A stretch of DNA of 64,000 bases. Origin: Gammaproteobacteria bacterium (GTDB lineage: Bacteria; Pseudomonadota; Gammaproteobacteria; Steroidobacterales; Steroidobacteraceae). This document shows positions 52,694 to 61,345 of this stretch, in pieces. Location of the stretch: NCBI GenBank assembly GCA_003164785.1, contig PLUE01000069.1:310001-374000 (forward strand). The letters are read 5' to 3'. The notes below the pieces were generated by a model. It saw only the letters and a program-made list of their open reading frames with translations, did no database searches and was not told the origin of the DNA. The first letter of the stretch is position 1. The number at the start of each line of letters is the position of its first letter. A program made the position numbers and the translations under genes.

Positions 52694-55600
52694 GCGGTCG
52701 CCCTCATCTGCAGTGATGCAAGTTCCTCGAGCAGGAATCCATGCGCGGTCATGATGCCGTCGGCGAGTTCCCGGGCGCGCGCGAGATCGTTGGTTTCGCA
52801 CGCCTTTTCGATTTGACGCATCTCGCGTGAAAACGCAATGGCGCCCACATTCGCGGCCGCGGCGGCCAATTTGTGGCATGCGGCGCCGGCCCCCTTGCTA
52901 TCGCCGGCGTCCAAGGCGGCTTGCAATTGGGCCAGGCTTGCCTCGGAGGAATTGCGAAACAAATCCACGAGAGTCGAATACAGGCTGTCACGTCCATCGG
53001 TGCGCAACTTGCGAAGCCCCGCGACCGCCGCCGCGTCGACCGTCGACAGGGGATGCTTGATGGTCGCCAGCCGCATGGTGTTGCTGGCCGACGAATCCAT
53101 GAGGAAGCGCCCCAGCAACCGGGAGCATTCTTCCATCGTGTACGGTTTGCTGAGCACTTCATCCATGCCCGATTCCAGACAGATGTCGCGATACGTGTCT
53201 GCATCATGCGCCGTCAATGCCACGATCGGGACACGCCGCTCCCCCTCGCGCTCCCGAATCTGGATTGCCGTCGCGAAGCCGTCCATGACCGGCATGTTGA
53301 GGTCCATCATGATGAGATCGAAGCGCTCGCTGACGCTGCGCGCGATCGCTTCGCGACCATTGTCCACCCAGACACAGCGGCAACCGAGTTCCTTCAGATA
53401 CGCCTCGGCGACGGCCGCATTCACGGGCTCGTCCTCCACCAGCAAGACATAGCCGCTGAGGCAGCGAAGCGGCGTCGACGGCCGTGCCGACGCCGGCGCA
53501 TCGGGCAGGGGAGCGCCGCTGCTGCCCATGGCTGCGGCCAACGCCGCGCGCAGGCTGTCGCGGTGCAATGGCTTGTGAACGACGATGGCTTGATCCAGCC
53601 GATGCGTTTCCTGCAGCTGCTCGAGTTCGGATGCGGCGGCCACGATCAGCAAGGGCCGCCGCCCGGACCGGCCCGATGCGAGCTCGGCCTTGACGAAACC
53701 CTCATAGGTGCCGAGATCGACGATGACGAGTTCCTCCGCGGTCTCGTGTTGCCGGCTGGGGTCGGTCGGCGCGACGCTCATGCCCATCGCCGTGGCGTGA
53801 CGGCTGATCGCCTCACGCAGCGCAGAACGTCTGGTCAAGATGTTCAGCACGGGCAGGGGCGCGCCGTGGATCATTGGTGTCGCCGGAGCGGCGGATATGC
53901 CCAGCGGAAGCGACACGCGAAACGTCGACCCCACCGCCGGACGACTGTCCATCGTGATGATGCCGCTCATGCGTCCGGTGAGTTCGCGGCAAATCGCCAG
54001 GCCCAAACCGCTGCCTCCGAAACGGCGCGTGGTCGACTCATCGGCCTGAGTGAACGGCTCGAAGACCTTGGCGATCGTCGCGGCGTCCATGCCGATCCCG
54101 GTGTCCGTGACCGACACCTCGAGCGACACCCGGCCCCCCTCCACGGCGGTCACGTCGGCCCTGATGACGACCTCGCCCTGCAACGTGAACTTGACGGCGT
54201 TGCCGATCAGATTCATCAGGATTTGACGGATGCGCAGCGAATCTCCCAACAGATCCGCGAGCGCCCTCGGCGGCGGACAGACGACGAGTTCGACGCCCTT
54301 GTTCTCGGCGGCGGCGGAGAACAAGGTCGCGCTCTCTTCGAGGATTTTGACCAGATCGAAGGGCAGGATCTCCAATTCGAGTTTGCCGGCCTGGATTTTC
54401 GACAGGTCCAGCAGGTCGTTCACGATTTGCAGGAGAACCTGGGCCGATGAGCGGATCGTTTCCGTCAGGCGCGCCTGTGTGCTCGACTGCGGCGTCCGCG
54501 CGAGCAGTTCGCTGCTGCCGACGACGCCGTTCATCGGCGTACGTAGTTCGTGGCTCATGCGGGCCAGGAAATTGCTCTTCGCCTCGGACGCTTCGCCGAG
54601 CCGCCGGTTGCTGTCCAACAGCTCCCGGGTCCGCAGCGCAACCTCCGCCTCGAGACTCTGCTTCGCACGGACGATGCTGCGGATCCTCGCCCGATGACGG
54701 CGCAGCAGATGCGCCATCAGTAACAACAGCGCGATCGCATAGAGGGCGTAGGCCCATGGCGAACGCCACGGCGCGGGCGCTCGATGCACGGTGAGGCGCA
54801 GCGGCGGATCGCTCCACACCGAATCCGCGTTCGCGGCGCGGACTTCGAGCAGATGATCGCCGGCATCGAGATTGGTCAGCGTCACGCGGTGTTGCGTTCC
54901 CAATTCGATCCACCGTTCCGAGAGACCGGAGACGCGGTATTCCAGGCGGTTGCGCTTGGGCGATGTAAAGTCCAGGGCGGCGAAGTCGAGCGATACGATG
55001 CTCGCGCCATGATCCAGCTCGATTCGATCGAGCAGCCAATAAGGCGCCTTGGTCGGGGCGAGGGTGCCGAGCACTTCGAGACGCGTGAGCGCCAAGCGCG
55101 GGGCCCGGGTGGTTTCGGTGAGGCGGTCGGGGTCGAACAGGTTGAATCCACCCGGTCCTCCGAAGCCCAGGCGTCCGTCGCGCATCCGGTGATAGGCATT
55201 CAGATCGAACTCCTCGCCCTGCAGTCCCTGCTCGCGATGATAGGTCTTGATCTGGCCGGTTTTGGGATCGTAACGCATCAATCCGGAATTGCCGCTCAAC
55301 CATAAGTGACCCGCGCCGTCGTTGAGCACCGCGTAAATCGTGTCGCTCGACAGACCCTCTTCACGGGATATCGAATGAAAGCGGATCTTGCCGGGGTCGG
55401 TCGGCGACCCCTCGGCATGCGCCAGTCCGCCGTGATCACTGGCCACCCATACCTCGCCGGCACCGTCCACTTCGATCGCATAGATGTCGTTTGAAGGCAG
55501 GCTGGTGTCATCGTTCGGGTCATGTCGAAAGGATTTGATGACGTTCCCGTCGGCGGTGGCGAGATCGAGGCCGCCACCGTCGGAGCCGAGCCAGAGGTAA

Positions 55601-57189
55601 CCGCGCCTGTCCTCCGCGATCGCGCTGACGTTGGCGCCGCTGGTCGCGCCGGGCACGGCGCGGTCATGGGGAAGCTGCCTGACGTCGCCGCTGACCGGGT
55701 CGACGATGTTGACGCCTCCGCCGTAGGTACCGACCCAGATGGCGCCGCGGCTCGATTCGAGCAGGGTCATGATGCCGCCGGCGCTCACGCTCTTCGGATC
55801 CCCCACCTTGACACCGATGGACTCGATGCTGCCATCCGGCCGGAGTCTTTTGAGTCCGTCCTTCATGGTGCCGATCCACAGGCTGCCGCGGCGATCCGTC
55901 TGCAGCGACATGATGCGCGAATCACCCAGCGCGTTGCGGCGTCCGACGATGTCATCGACGGGGACGGCGTCCCCGGTGGAGTCGTCGTATCGCGTGAGGC
56001 CGCCGCCCAGGGAACCGATCCACACTTTCTGGTCGGCCGTGTCGGCGAAAGACGTGACGAGTTTGCCCACCAGCCAGGCGGGCCGGTGCCCGCCCAGCTC
56101 CCGGCTGCGGGGGTTCCAACGGCTGACCCCTCCGGACAGCGTGCCGATCCAGACCAGCCCCGCCGGGTCTTCGTACAGCGACCTGATGTGAGAGTCGCGC
56201 AGCGACCCCGCGTCCCCTTCGTCATGCCGGTAGTGGGTGAAACCGCCGGACGAATCCAGCAGATCGAGTCCTCCTGTGGTGCCCACCCACAGATTGCCGG
56301 CGCGGTCCTCGAGAATGTCCCGCACGTCATCGCTGCTGAGCGAGTCGGCGCGTTCGGCATCATGCCGAAAGACCTGCGAGACATGGCCATCGCGATTCAT
56401 GTGGGTGAGGCCGCCATCGAAGCTGCCCACCCAGAACTCGCCGCGTGCATCCTCGACGATCTGGGAGATCTGCGTCCCGCCGAGCGATGCGGGAGAGTTC
56501 GAATCGTGGCGGAAATGCTGGAAGGCGCCACGTTCCGGCCGCCACGCATCGAGACCATCGGCGGTGCCCACCCAAAGCACACCGCGCCGGTCGAGCATGG
56601 TCTGGAAGATGTGATCGTTGCCGAGTGTCGCCGTGTCGCTGGGATCATGACGGCGGTGCTGGAATATTCCCGTCGCCGGGTCGAGGCTGTCGAGGCCTTC
56701 GCCGCTGGTGCCCACCCAGATGAGGCCGCTCGGGTCGACCAGCACGGTGCGGGTGGAGTCGGTGGCGAGCGAGTTGGCATTCAGCGGGTCATGTCGATAC
56801 ACCGTGAAGTCGTCCGTCTTGCGATTCCAGCGCGCGATCCCGGAATCCTTGATGGCCACCCACAGGTCGTGGTTCCGATCCTCGGCGATTTCGTAGACGA
56901 AGTTGCCGGGCAGACCTTTCGCGTTGCGCGAGTAGCCGTAGCGCACCAGTTCGTGACCATCGTAGCGAACCAGACCGTCCTGCGTTCCGAGCCACACGAA
57001 GCCCTGAGAATCCTGCAAGGTGGCCGTGACCGTGCCCTGCGGCATGCCTTCCGCCGGGGTGAGATGCTCGAGGATGAGGGAGGGCGCGTCCGCCGCGCCG
57101 GCCGACGTCGCCAGACTCATCAGGAGAAACACGATGTTGAACGGTCGAGTCGTGGCGCGCGTGCGGGTAGTCACCCAACTACGATGCAC
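52690..57189 (-). CDS. Hybrid histidine kinase with two-component propeller, receivers and HPt
   Basis: 1499 residues. A signal peptide (FNIVFLLMSLATSAGA) is followed by ~14 periplasmic propeller repeats of the type FVWLGTQDGLVRYDG (about 45-700), a Y_Y_Y domain (~735-810) and one membrane helix (~815-835). Cytoplasmic parts are a HisKA domain (MSHELRTPMNGVVG, His near 880), HATPase (N-box NLIGNAVKF; DTGIGM; GGSGLGLAIC), a degenerate receiver (~1090-1200), an intact receiver (MMDLNMPVMDG, Asp near 1295) and a C-terminal HPt (ACHKLAAAAANVG, His near 1439). This matches HTCS-type sensors of carbohydrate or other ligands. The HPt can pass phosphate to the adjacent REC-GGDEF-EAL protein. Confidence 0.93.
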   Translation of the reverse strand: MHRSWVTTRTRATTRPFNIVFLLMSLATSAGAADAPSLILEHLTPAEGMPQGTVTATLQDSQGFVWLGTQDGLVRYDGHELVRYGYSRNAKGLPGNFVYEIAEDRNHDLWVAIKDSGIARWNRKTDDFTVYRHDPLNANSLATDSTRTVLVDPSGLIWVGTSGEGLDSLDPATGIFQHRRHDPSDTATLGNDHIFQTMLDRRGVLWVGTADGLDAWRPERGAFQHFRHDSNSPASLGGTQISQIVEDARGEFWVGSFDGGLTHMNRDGHVSQVFRHDAERADSLSSDDVRDILEDRAGNLWVGTTGGLDLLDSSGGFTHYRHDEGDAGSLRDSHIRSLYEDPAGLVWIGTLSGGVSRWNPRSRELGGHRPAWLVGKLVTSFADTADQKVWIGSLGGGLTRYDDSTGDAVPVDDIVGRRNALGDSRIMSLQTDRRGSLWIGTMKDGLKRLRPDGSIESIGVKVGDPKSVSAGGIMTLLESSRGAIWVGTYGGGVNIVDPVSGDVRQLPHDRAVPGATSGANVSAIAEDRRGYLWLGSDGGGLDLATADGNVIKSFRHDPNDDTSLPSNDIYAIEVDGAGEVWVASDHGGLAHAEGSPTDPGKIRFHSISREEGLSSDTIYAVLNDGAGHLWLSGNSGLMRYDPKTGQIKTYHREQGLQGEEFDLNAYHRMRDGRLGFGGPGGFNLFDPDRLTETTRAPRLALTRLEVLGTLAPTKAPYWLLDRIELDHGASIVSLDFAALDFTSPKRNRLEYRVSGLSERWIELGTQHRVTLTNLDAGDHLLEVRAANADSVWSDPPLRLTVHRAPAPWRSPWAYALYAIALLLLMAHLLRRHRARIRSIVRAKQSLEAEVALRTRELLDSNRRLGEASEAKSNFLARMSHELRTPMNGVVGSSELLARTPQSSTQARLTETIRSSAQVLLQIVNDLLDLSKIQAGKLELEILPFDLVKILEESATLFSAAAENKGVELVVCPPPRALADLLGDSLRIRQILMNLIGNAVKFTLQGEVVIRADVTAVEGGRVSLEVSVTDTGIGMDAATIAKVFEPFTQADESTTRRFGGSGLGLAICRELTGRMSGIITMDSRPAVGSTFRVSLPLGISAAPATPMIHGAPLPVLNILTRRSALREAISRHATAMGMSVAPTDPSRQHETAEELVIVDLGTYEGFVKAELASGRSGRRPLLIVAAASELEQLQETHRLDQAIVVHKPLHRDSLRAALAAAMGSSGAPLPDAPASARPSTPLRCLSGYVLLVEDEPVNAAVAEAYLKELGCRCVWVDNGREAIARSVSERFDLIMMDLNMPVMDGFATAIQIREREGERRVPIVALTAHDADTYRDICLESGMDEVLSKPYTMEECSRLLGRFLMDSSASNTMRLATIKHPLSTVDAAAVAGLRKLRTDGRDSLYSTLVDLFRNSSEASLAQLQAALDAGDSKGAGAACHKLAAAAANVGAIAFSREMRQIEKACETNDLARARELADGIMTAHGFLLEELASLQMRATA

Positions 57190-57260
57190 GAAGTCACACG
57201 GGATCGGCTTGACCGAATACCGCTTTGTGCATTGCGGATACCCGGATTTGGAGATCTACA

Positions 57261-58937
57261 TCACGGTCCGTGCGTTTCGTATGCTCGGGCGCGCGAACGG
57301 TGCTCACCGTCCCCGGGTTTGACCGCTGGGCCGTGGCCACGAAGCGATTCGGTGTCGTAGAGATCTCCGCTGCCATAATCGCAGCCCAGCGCCAGCAGCG
57401 CGAGACGCTGGTCGGCATCGTCCACCCCCGCGGCGATCGGAAACAGCCCGAGGGCCTTGGCGGACGCAATGCTGGCCCGGCACACCCGATGGGCGAGATC
57501 GTCGCTGCACAGTGCCTCCACCCACGAGCGGTCGAGTTGCATCCCCCAGAGCGGGGACCGGGCCAGTTGGTCGAGCGATCCCATGCCGCGGCCGACTTCG
57601 TCGACCACGAGTTGCACACCATCCGCTGCCAGACGCTGGCCGAACGCGGGCGGCAGGACGATGAGCGTGGTCTCCGGAATCCGGATTTCGAGACGTGCCG
57701 GCGGAATGTTGCCGGCGGTCAAGAAGCGCTCGATGTCGGTCAGGAATTCTTCATGCAGCAGGTGTTGGCGGAGGGGTCCGTAGGACAGTCGTACGTCAGG
57801 TTCGATGTGGCGGCTGAGTTCCACATAGTCCTCGTTGAGCCTCTCAAGCAGGCTGCGTGACAGGGCCAACGACGCACCGGTCGCCGCCGCGACGCTGAGG
57901 AGCTCCTTCGGCGACACCTCGCCACGCAGGGGGTGGGTCCAGCGCAGGTAGGAGACCAATGCGACCCGCCGGCCGGTGGCCAGTTCGTAGCGGCCGGTAT
58001 AGCGGGCGCGGATTCCGCGGGTGTCGATGGCGGCGCGCAGTTCGCGGCCGATATCCTGCCGGGCCAATGACCGGAGTTTCATGGTGTCCGAGAAGAATCG
58101 CGCCCGGCCGGCACCCGATCTCATGGCCTCGTCGGCAGCGATCCGCGCATTGTCCAGCAGCCCTTTGATCGAGGTCGCATCGCGACCCAGCACTGCCACG
58201 CCGGCGTAGGGCGATAGTTCGACCTTCGCGTTGCCGATCGTGATGGGTGCGCGAAGCGAGATGACGATCGCCTCGATGAAGGACTCGATCGAGCGACGGT
58301 CCGATGTCGCGACGACGAGAGCCAATTGGCTGTCGGTCAACTGCCCGAGGCTCGAGCAGAGGGCGAGGGTCTCCGACGAGGTCTCCCGCGTGAGTTTCAG
58401 AACCGCCGCTGTCACTGCCTGTTCCGACAGCTTCATGTCGATGTTGGCGATTTTCTCGACGCCGTCGAGATGCATGACGATCACGGCCGCCGGTTTTTCG
58501 GTGAGCACGCTGAGCGCCAGCGTCTCCTGGAACTGGCGTAGGAACCCGCGGCGATCCAAATGGGGCGCTTGGCGGCGGCCGGAGTCGCCGGTGTCCGCGT
58601 CGTGCGCGGCATCGCCGGCGCACACGACGCACAGAGCGCGAGTCGGTCCTTGGGCGGTGATACGCACACGATACGTTTGATCCGCCTCACCGATGCGGTT
58701 GTCCAGGGTTGCGCGCGAGCTGATGGCCTTGCGGACCAGTTGCATCAGGGCTTGCGCCAGATCGGACGGCCATACTGCATCGAGCCGTTGGCCAATCCAC
58801 TGGCCGCGCGGCGCGAGCGCCGGCAACGAGCGGCCACCGCCGTGCCCGAGAATGGTCCCATCGCGCCCAAGGGACAGGACGAGGTCCGGCAGGGAATCGA
58901 TCAGCGATGGGTCGGCGTTTGGGATCACGGCCGACAT
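57261..58937 (-). CDS. PAS-GGDEF-EAL protein with degenerate catalytic motifs
   Basis: 558 residues. A PAS-like N-terminus (DLVLSLGRDGTILGHGGGRS) is followed by a GGDEF-like domain (FLRQFQETLAL ... HLDGVEKIANIDMKL ... TDSQLALVV where GGDEF should be) and an EAL-like domain (VSYLRWTHPLRGEVSPKELL in place of EALxRW; VVDEVGRGMGSLDQL in place of DDFGTGYSSL). Neither active site is kept, so it should neither make nor degrade c-di-GMP. It could bind it, or act as a partner of the kinase/GGDEF-EAL pair transcribed just downstream (72-base gap). Confidence 0.82.
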   Translation of the reverse strand: MSAVIPNADPSLIDSLPDLVLSLGRDGTILGHGGGRSLPALAPRGQWIGQRLDAVWPSDLAQALMQLVRKAISSRATLDNRIGEADQTYRVRITAQGPTRALCVVCAGDAAHDADTGDSGRRQAPHLDRRGFLRQFQETLALSVLTEKPAAVIVMHLDGVEKIANIDMKLSEQAVTAAVLKLTRETSSETLALCSSLGQLTDSQLALVVATSDRRSIESFIEAIVISLRAPITIGNAKVELSPYAGVAVLGRDATSIKGLLDNARIAADEAMRSGAGRARFFSDTMKLRSLARQDIGRELRAAIDTRGIRARYTGRYELATGRRVALVSYLRWTHPLRGEVSPKELLSVAAATGASLALSRSLLERLNEDYVELSRHIEPDVRLSYGPLRQHLLHEEFLTDIERFLTAGNIPPARLEIRIPETTLIVLPPAFGQRLAADGVQLVVDEVGRGMGSLDQLARSPLWGMQLDRSWVEALCSDDLAHRVCRASIASAKALGLFPIAAGVDDADQRLALLALGCDYGSGDLYDTESLRGHGPAVKPGDGEHRSRARAYETHGP

Positions 58938-59000
58938 GTAACCATTAATGGCCGGGGAAAATCCTAGACGTGAGTCTCCGGCACAGCCCTTGCCGGCGGC

Positions 59001-60779
59001 TCATTCATTCGGTACCCACCAGTCGATGGATGCCGGTGAGGTCGTCGCGCTCGCGCTGCCGGTGGTTCCCCACCAGGCCACCGACTGGCTCCACGTGTAC
59101 CCCTGGGACCAAGTATAACCCTGGCTCCAGGTATAGCCTTGGCTCCACGTATAGCCCTGGGACCAGGTATAACCTTGGCTCCAGGTGTAGGCTTGGCTCC
59201 ACGTATAGCCTTGTGCGCTCGAGTAAGCGCTCGACCAGGTCAGTCCATCGCCGGGTAGCGCGGTGCCCCACGTCGATCCGGTCAGATTCATGATGTAGTA
59301 GTTGCCGTTGGCGTCCTCGTTGGCCGGGCCGCCGAAATGCGCCGTGCCGGCGAGATCCGCACTGACGTTGAGACCTTGGTTGGCGCAGCCCAGGGCCGAA
59401 CTGTTGACCGCGGCTACCGCGTTCACCAGACCGGCTCCCTGTTGGAAAACACTGTAAGCCAGCGTTCCGGCCGCCGTCACCGCCGGCCGCGCCGAGGCGA
59501 TCAAGCGGCACTTCACGTCATCGGGAGCCAAATTGCCGTTGGCCTGAAGCATCAGGGCGACGACCCCGGTGGTCACCGCCGCGGCCTGCGACGTGCCGGA
59601 CATCGTGAACAGATGCTCGTTGGCGGTCATCTCGTGCGGATCGATATTGGCGAGAAAACTGCTGGCCGGCATGGAGCCGACCATGTGTCCACCCGGGGCG
59701 ACCACCTCGGGTTTGACGAACCCCTCATAGGTTGGCCCCGTGGATGAAAAAGAGGCAAGCCGGTCGTCGGTCGGGTTGTAAGGCGTGTTGTTGTCGGTGA
59801 GCGCGCCGGCCGTGACGACGTACGGCACATTGGCGGGCACCCCGATGGTCATCGGCGACGGACCGGCATTGCCGGCCGACGCCACGACGACGATGCCCGC
59901 CTTCCATGCCGCCATCACCGCCTGGTTCAGCGGATCGTTCCAGTAATTGGACTGAGGCGGCGCCCCGAACGAGAGGTTGAGCACGCGTATCCTGTATTTG
60001 TTCTGATTCGCGACGATCCAGTTCAGGCCGGCGATCACGTTGGCATAACTGCCCGCGCCGGTGCCATCGAAAGCCCGCACGATGACCAGGTTGGCCTGCG
60101 GCGCGATGCCAAAATAGCTGCCGGCGATGTTGATGGCGCCCCCGGCCGCGATGGACGTGATATGCGTGCCGTGCCCATAGGCGTCACTCGTAACCGGCTT
60201 CATGCCGTTCAGCACGTCGACCGAGGCGAGGATGCGGTTGCCGAAATTCTGCGCGGGGTCTTGATACAGGCCGGTGTCGAGCACGGCAATGGTGACGCCT
60301 CGGCCCGTGATGCCTTGCTGCTGCAGGGTTTGCGCGCCCACGAGCATGGGATAGTCGGTCTGGTAGAGATAGGTGGGTTCGGCCACCCCGGTCCCGTCGA
60401 CCAGCGCCATGCTCGAATCGTAGGCCTCCAACGCAGCGTCCGCCGCCGATATTCCGGATGCGCCGGTCGCAGAGGCGCTGGCGACGGATCGGTCGGCGTA
60501 CACCTGTGCGGAGTGGTCCCGGCGCAGTTGCGCGACCTGGCGGCCGGTCAGCCGTGCGGAGACGGCATGGATGATGCCGAGTTCCTGGCGCACGGCCGCG
60601 CCGAGCTTGACGACGTCACGGCGGGCCGCCTTGAGCGTGGCCGCCTGGACGATGTAATCCTGTGGGCCGTTGCCGATCAGGGGCTCGTCGGCCGGCGCCG
60701 CGTTCAGTGCCATGGGAGAGGCGATGAGCCCCAGGGCGACATAGCCCGCCCATTTCCGAGTTGACGTCTTGATCCCCAT
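59001..60779 (-). CDS. Secreted subtilisin-like (S8) serine protease with C-terminal GYTWSQ repeats
   Basis: 592 residues from the ATG at 60779, preceded by AAGGGGGTGGGGT. The signal peptide (YVALGLIASPMALNAA) is followed by an I9-like propeptide region. The catalytic triad is Asp in IAVLDTGLY, His in YGHGTHITSIAAGG and Ser in FTMSGTSQAAAVTTG. The oxyanion Asn lies in ASAGNAGPSPMTIG. After ~470 residues a tail contains seven tandem YTWSQ hexapeptides (59085-59210) and ends in WWVPNE. It is an exported endopeptidase. The tail is probably a stacked beta-strand segment for surface or substrate contact. Confidence 0.92.
   Translation of the reverse strand: MGIKTSTRKWAGYVALGLIASPMALNAAPADEPLIGNGPQDYIVQAATLKAARRDVVKLGAAVRQELGIIHAVSARLTGRQVAQLRRDHSAQVYADRSVASASATGASGISAADAALEAYDSSMALVDGTGVAEPTYLYQTDYPMLVGAQTLQQQGITGRGVTIAVLDTGLYQDPAQNFGNRILASVDVLNGMKPVTSDAYGHGTHITSIAAGGAINIAGSYFGIAPQANLVIVRAFDGTGAGSYANVIAGLNWIVANQNKYRIRVLNLSFGAPPQSNYWNDPLNQAVMAAWKAGIVVVASAGNAGPSPMTIGVPANVPYVVTAGALTDNNTPYNPTDDRLASFSSTGPTYEGFVKPEVVAPGGHMVGSMPASSFLANIDPHEMTANEHLFTMSGTSQAAAVTTGVVALMLQANGNLAPDDVKCRLIASARPAVTAAGTLAYSVFQQGAGLVNAVAAVNSSALGCANQGLNVSADLAGTAHFGGPANEDANGNYYIMNLTGSTWGTALPGDGLTWSSAYSSAQGYTWSQAYTWSQGYTWSQGYTWSQGYTWSQGYTWSQGYTWSQSVAWWGTTGSASATTSPASIDWWVPNE
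59085..59210. repeat. Seven in-frame 18-base repeats encoding (G/A)YTWSQ
   Basis: Seven consecutive 18-base units in the subtilase gene encode the hexapeptide GYTWSQ (one unit AYTWSQ). The units differ at synonymous positions (for example GGT TAT ACT versus GGC TAC ACG), so the peptide, not the DNA, is conserved. Confidence 0.95.
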
Positions 60780-60979
60780 ACCCCACCCCCTTTGGACTTG
60801 CATACGCCGCTATCCGGCGTTGCAGCATTAGAATCGACGCGGACCGATCCGCAGTGGTCGTGGCCGCGCGATGCAAAGGCGTCGAACGTGACGCGGTTCA
60901 AATAACGTCGGAGTTAAATGCGGCCGTCTTTTACTTATGATGTCCCGGCGCCATTTCACAAACCTTAAAGGATCATTTC

Positions 60980-61345
60980 ATGACGACTTCCAACCAGGGC
61001 ACTCAGCTGCAATTGCGCTCGCTCGTGCGCAGCACCGGCCAACTCGAGTTGTCGCTCGCCGAGATCCCCATTCCGCATCCGTCGGAGCATGAGGTGCTGG
61101 TGCGCATCGAAGCGGCGCCGCTCAATGACCGCCGGGACTCGGTATCATGGACGCAACACAGACGGGAAATGCTTATGCGGATTGGAAAGATGGGCCTGCG
61201 GGCGACCGATCGGGACCCGGGCTTCGCCAAGGGCACCACCGTGGCGGAACTGTTGGCGGCGTTCGGCAGCGATGCGATCTCGGGTCCGGATCCCTGGCGG
61301 GCGCGGCTGGATCTTGAGACTCACCTTGCCAAGGCGAGCCCGTGA
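60980..61345 (+). CDS. Chimeric small ORF: MDR-type N-terminus joined to an unrecognised tail
   Basis: 121 residues with AGGA seven bases upstream of the ATG. Residues ~10-52 (LQLRSLVRSTGQLELSLAEI and PIPHPSEHEVLVRIEAAPLN) are the start of an MDR-family quinone oxidoreductase. The homology breaks at NDRRDSV, and the remaining ~68 residues (with MRIGKMGLRATDRDPGFAKG and AFGSDAISGPDPW) match nothing I recognise. No cofactor-binding domain follows. The stop overlaps the GTG start of the kamA-like gene, which suggests coupling. It may be a fusion remnant or the start of a degraded gene. Confidence 0.55.
   Translation: MTTSNQGTQLQLRSLVRSTGQLELSLAEIPIPHPSEHEVLVRIEAAPLNDRRDSVSWTQHRREMLMRIGKMGLRATDRDPGFAKGTTVAELLAAFGSDAISGPDPWRARLDLETHLAKASP

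Noticed and set aside
54850..56950. Long plus-strand frame through the kinase propeller region
   Set aside because: Antisense of the repeated propeller segment; its periodicity simply mirrors the propeller repeats.
59085..59210. CRISPR-like or minisatellite reading of the tandem repeat
   Set aside because: Units are contiguous 18-mers in frame with the subtilase, with synonymous differences and no spacers.
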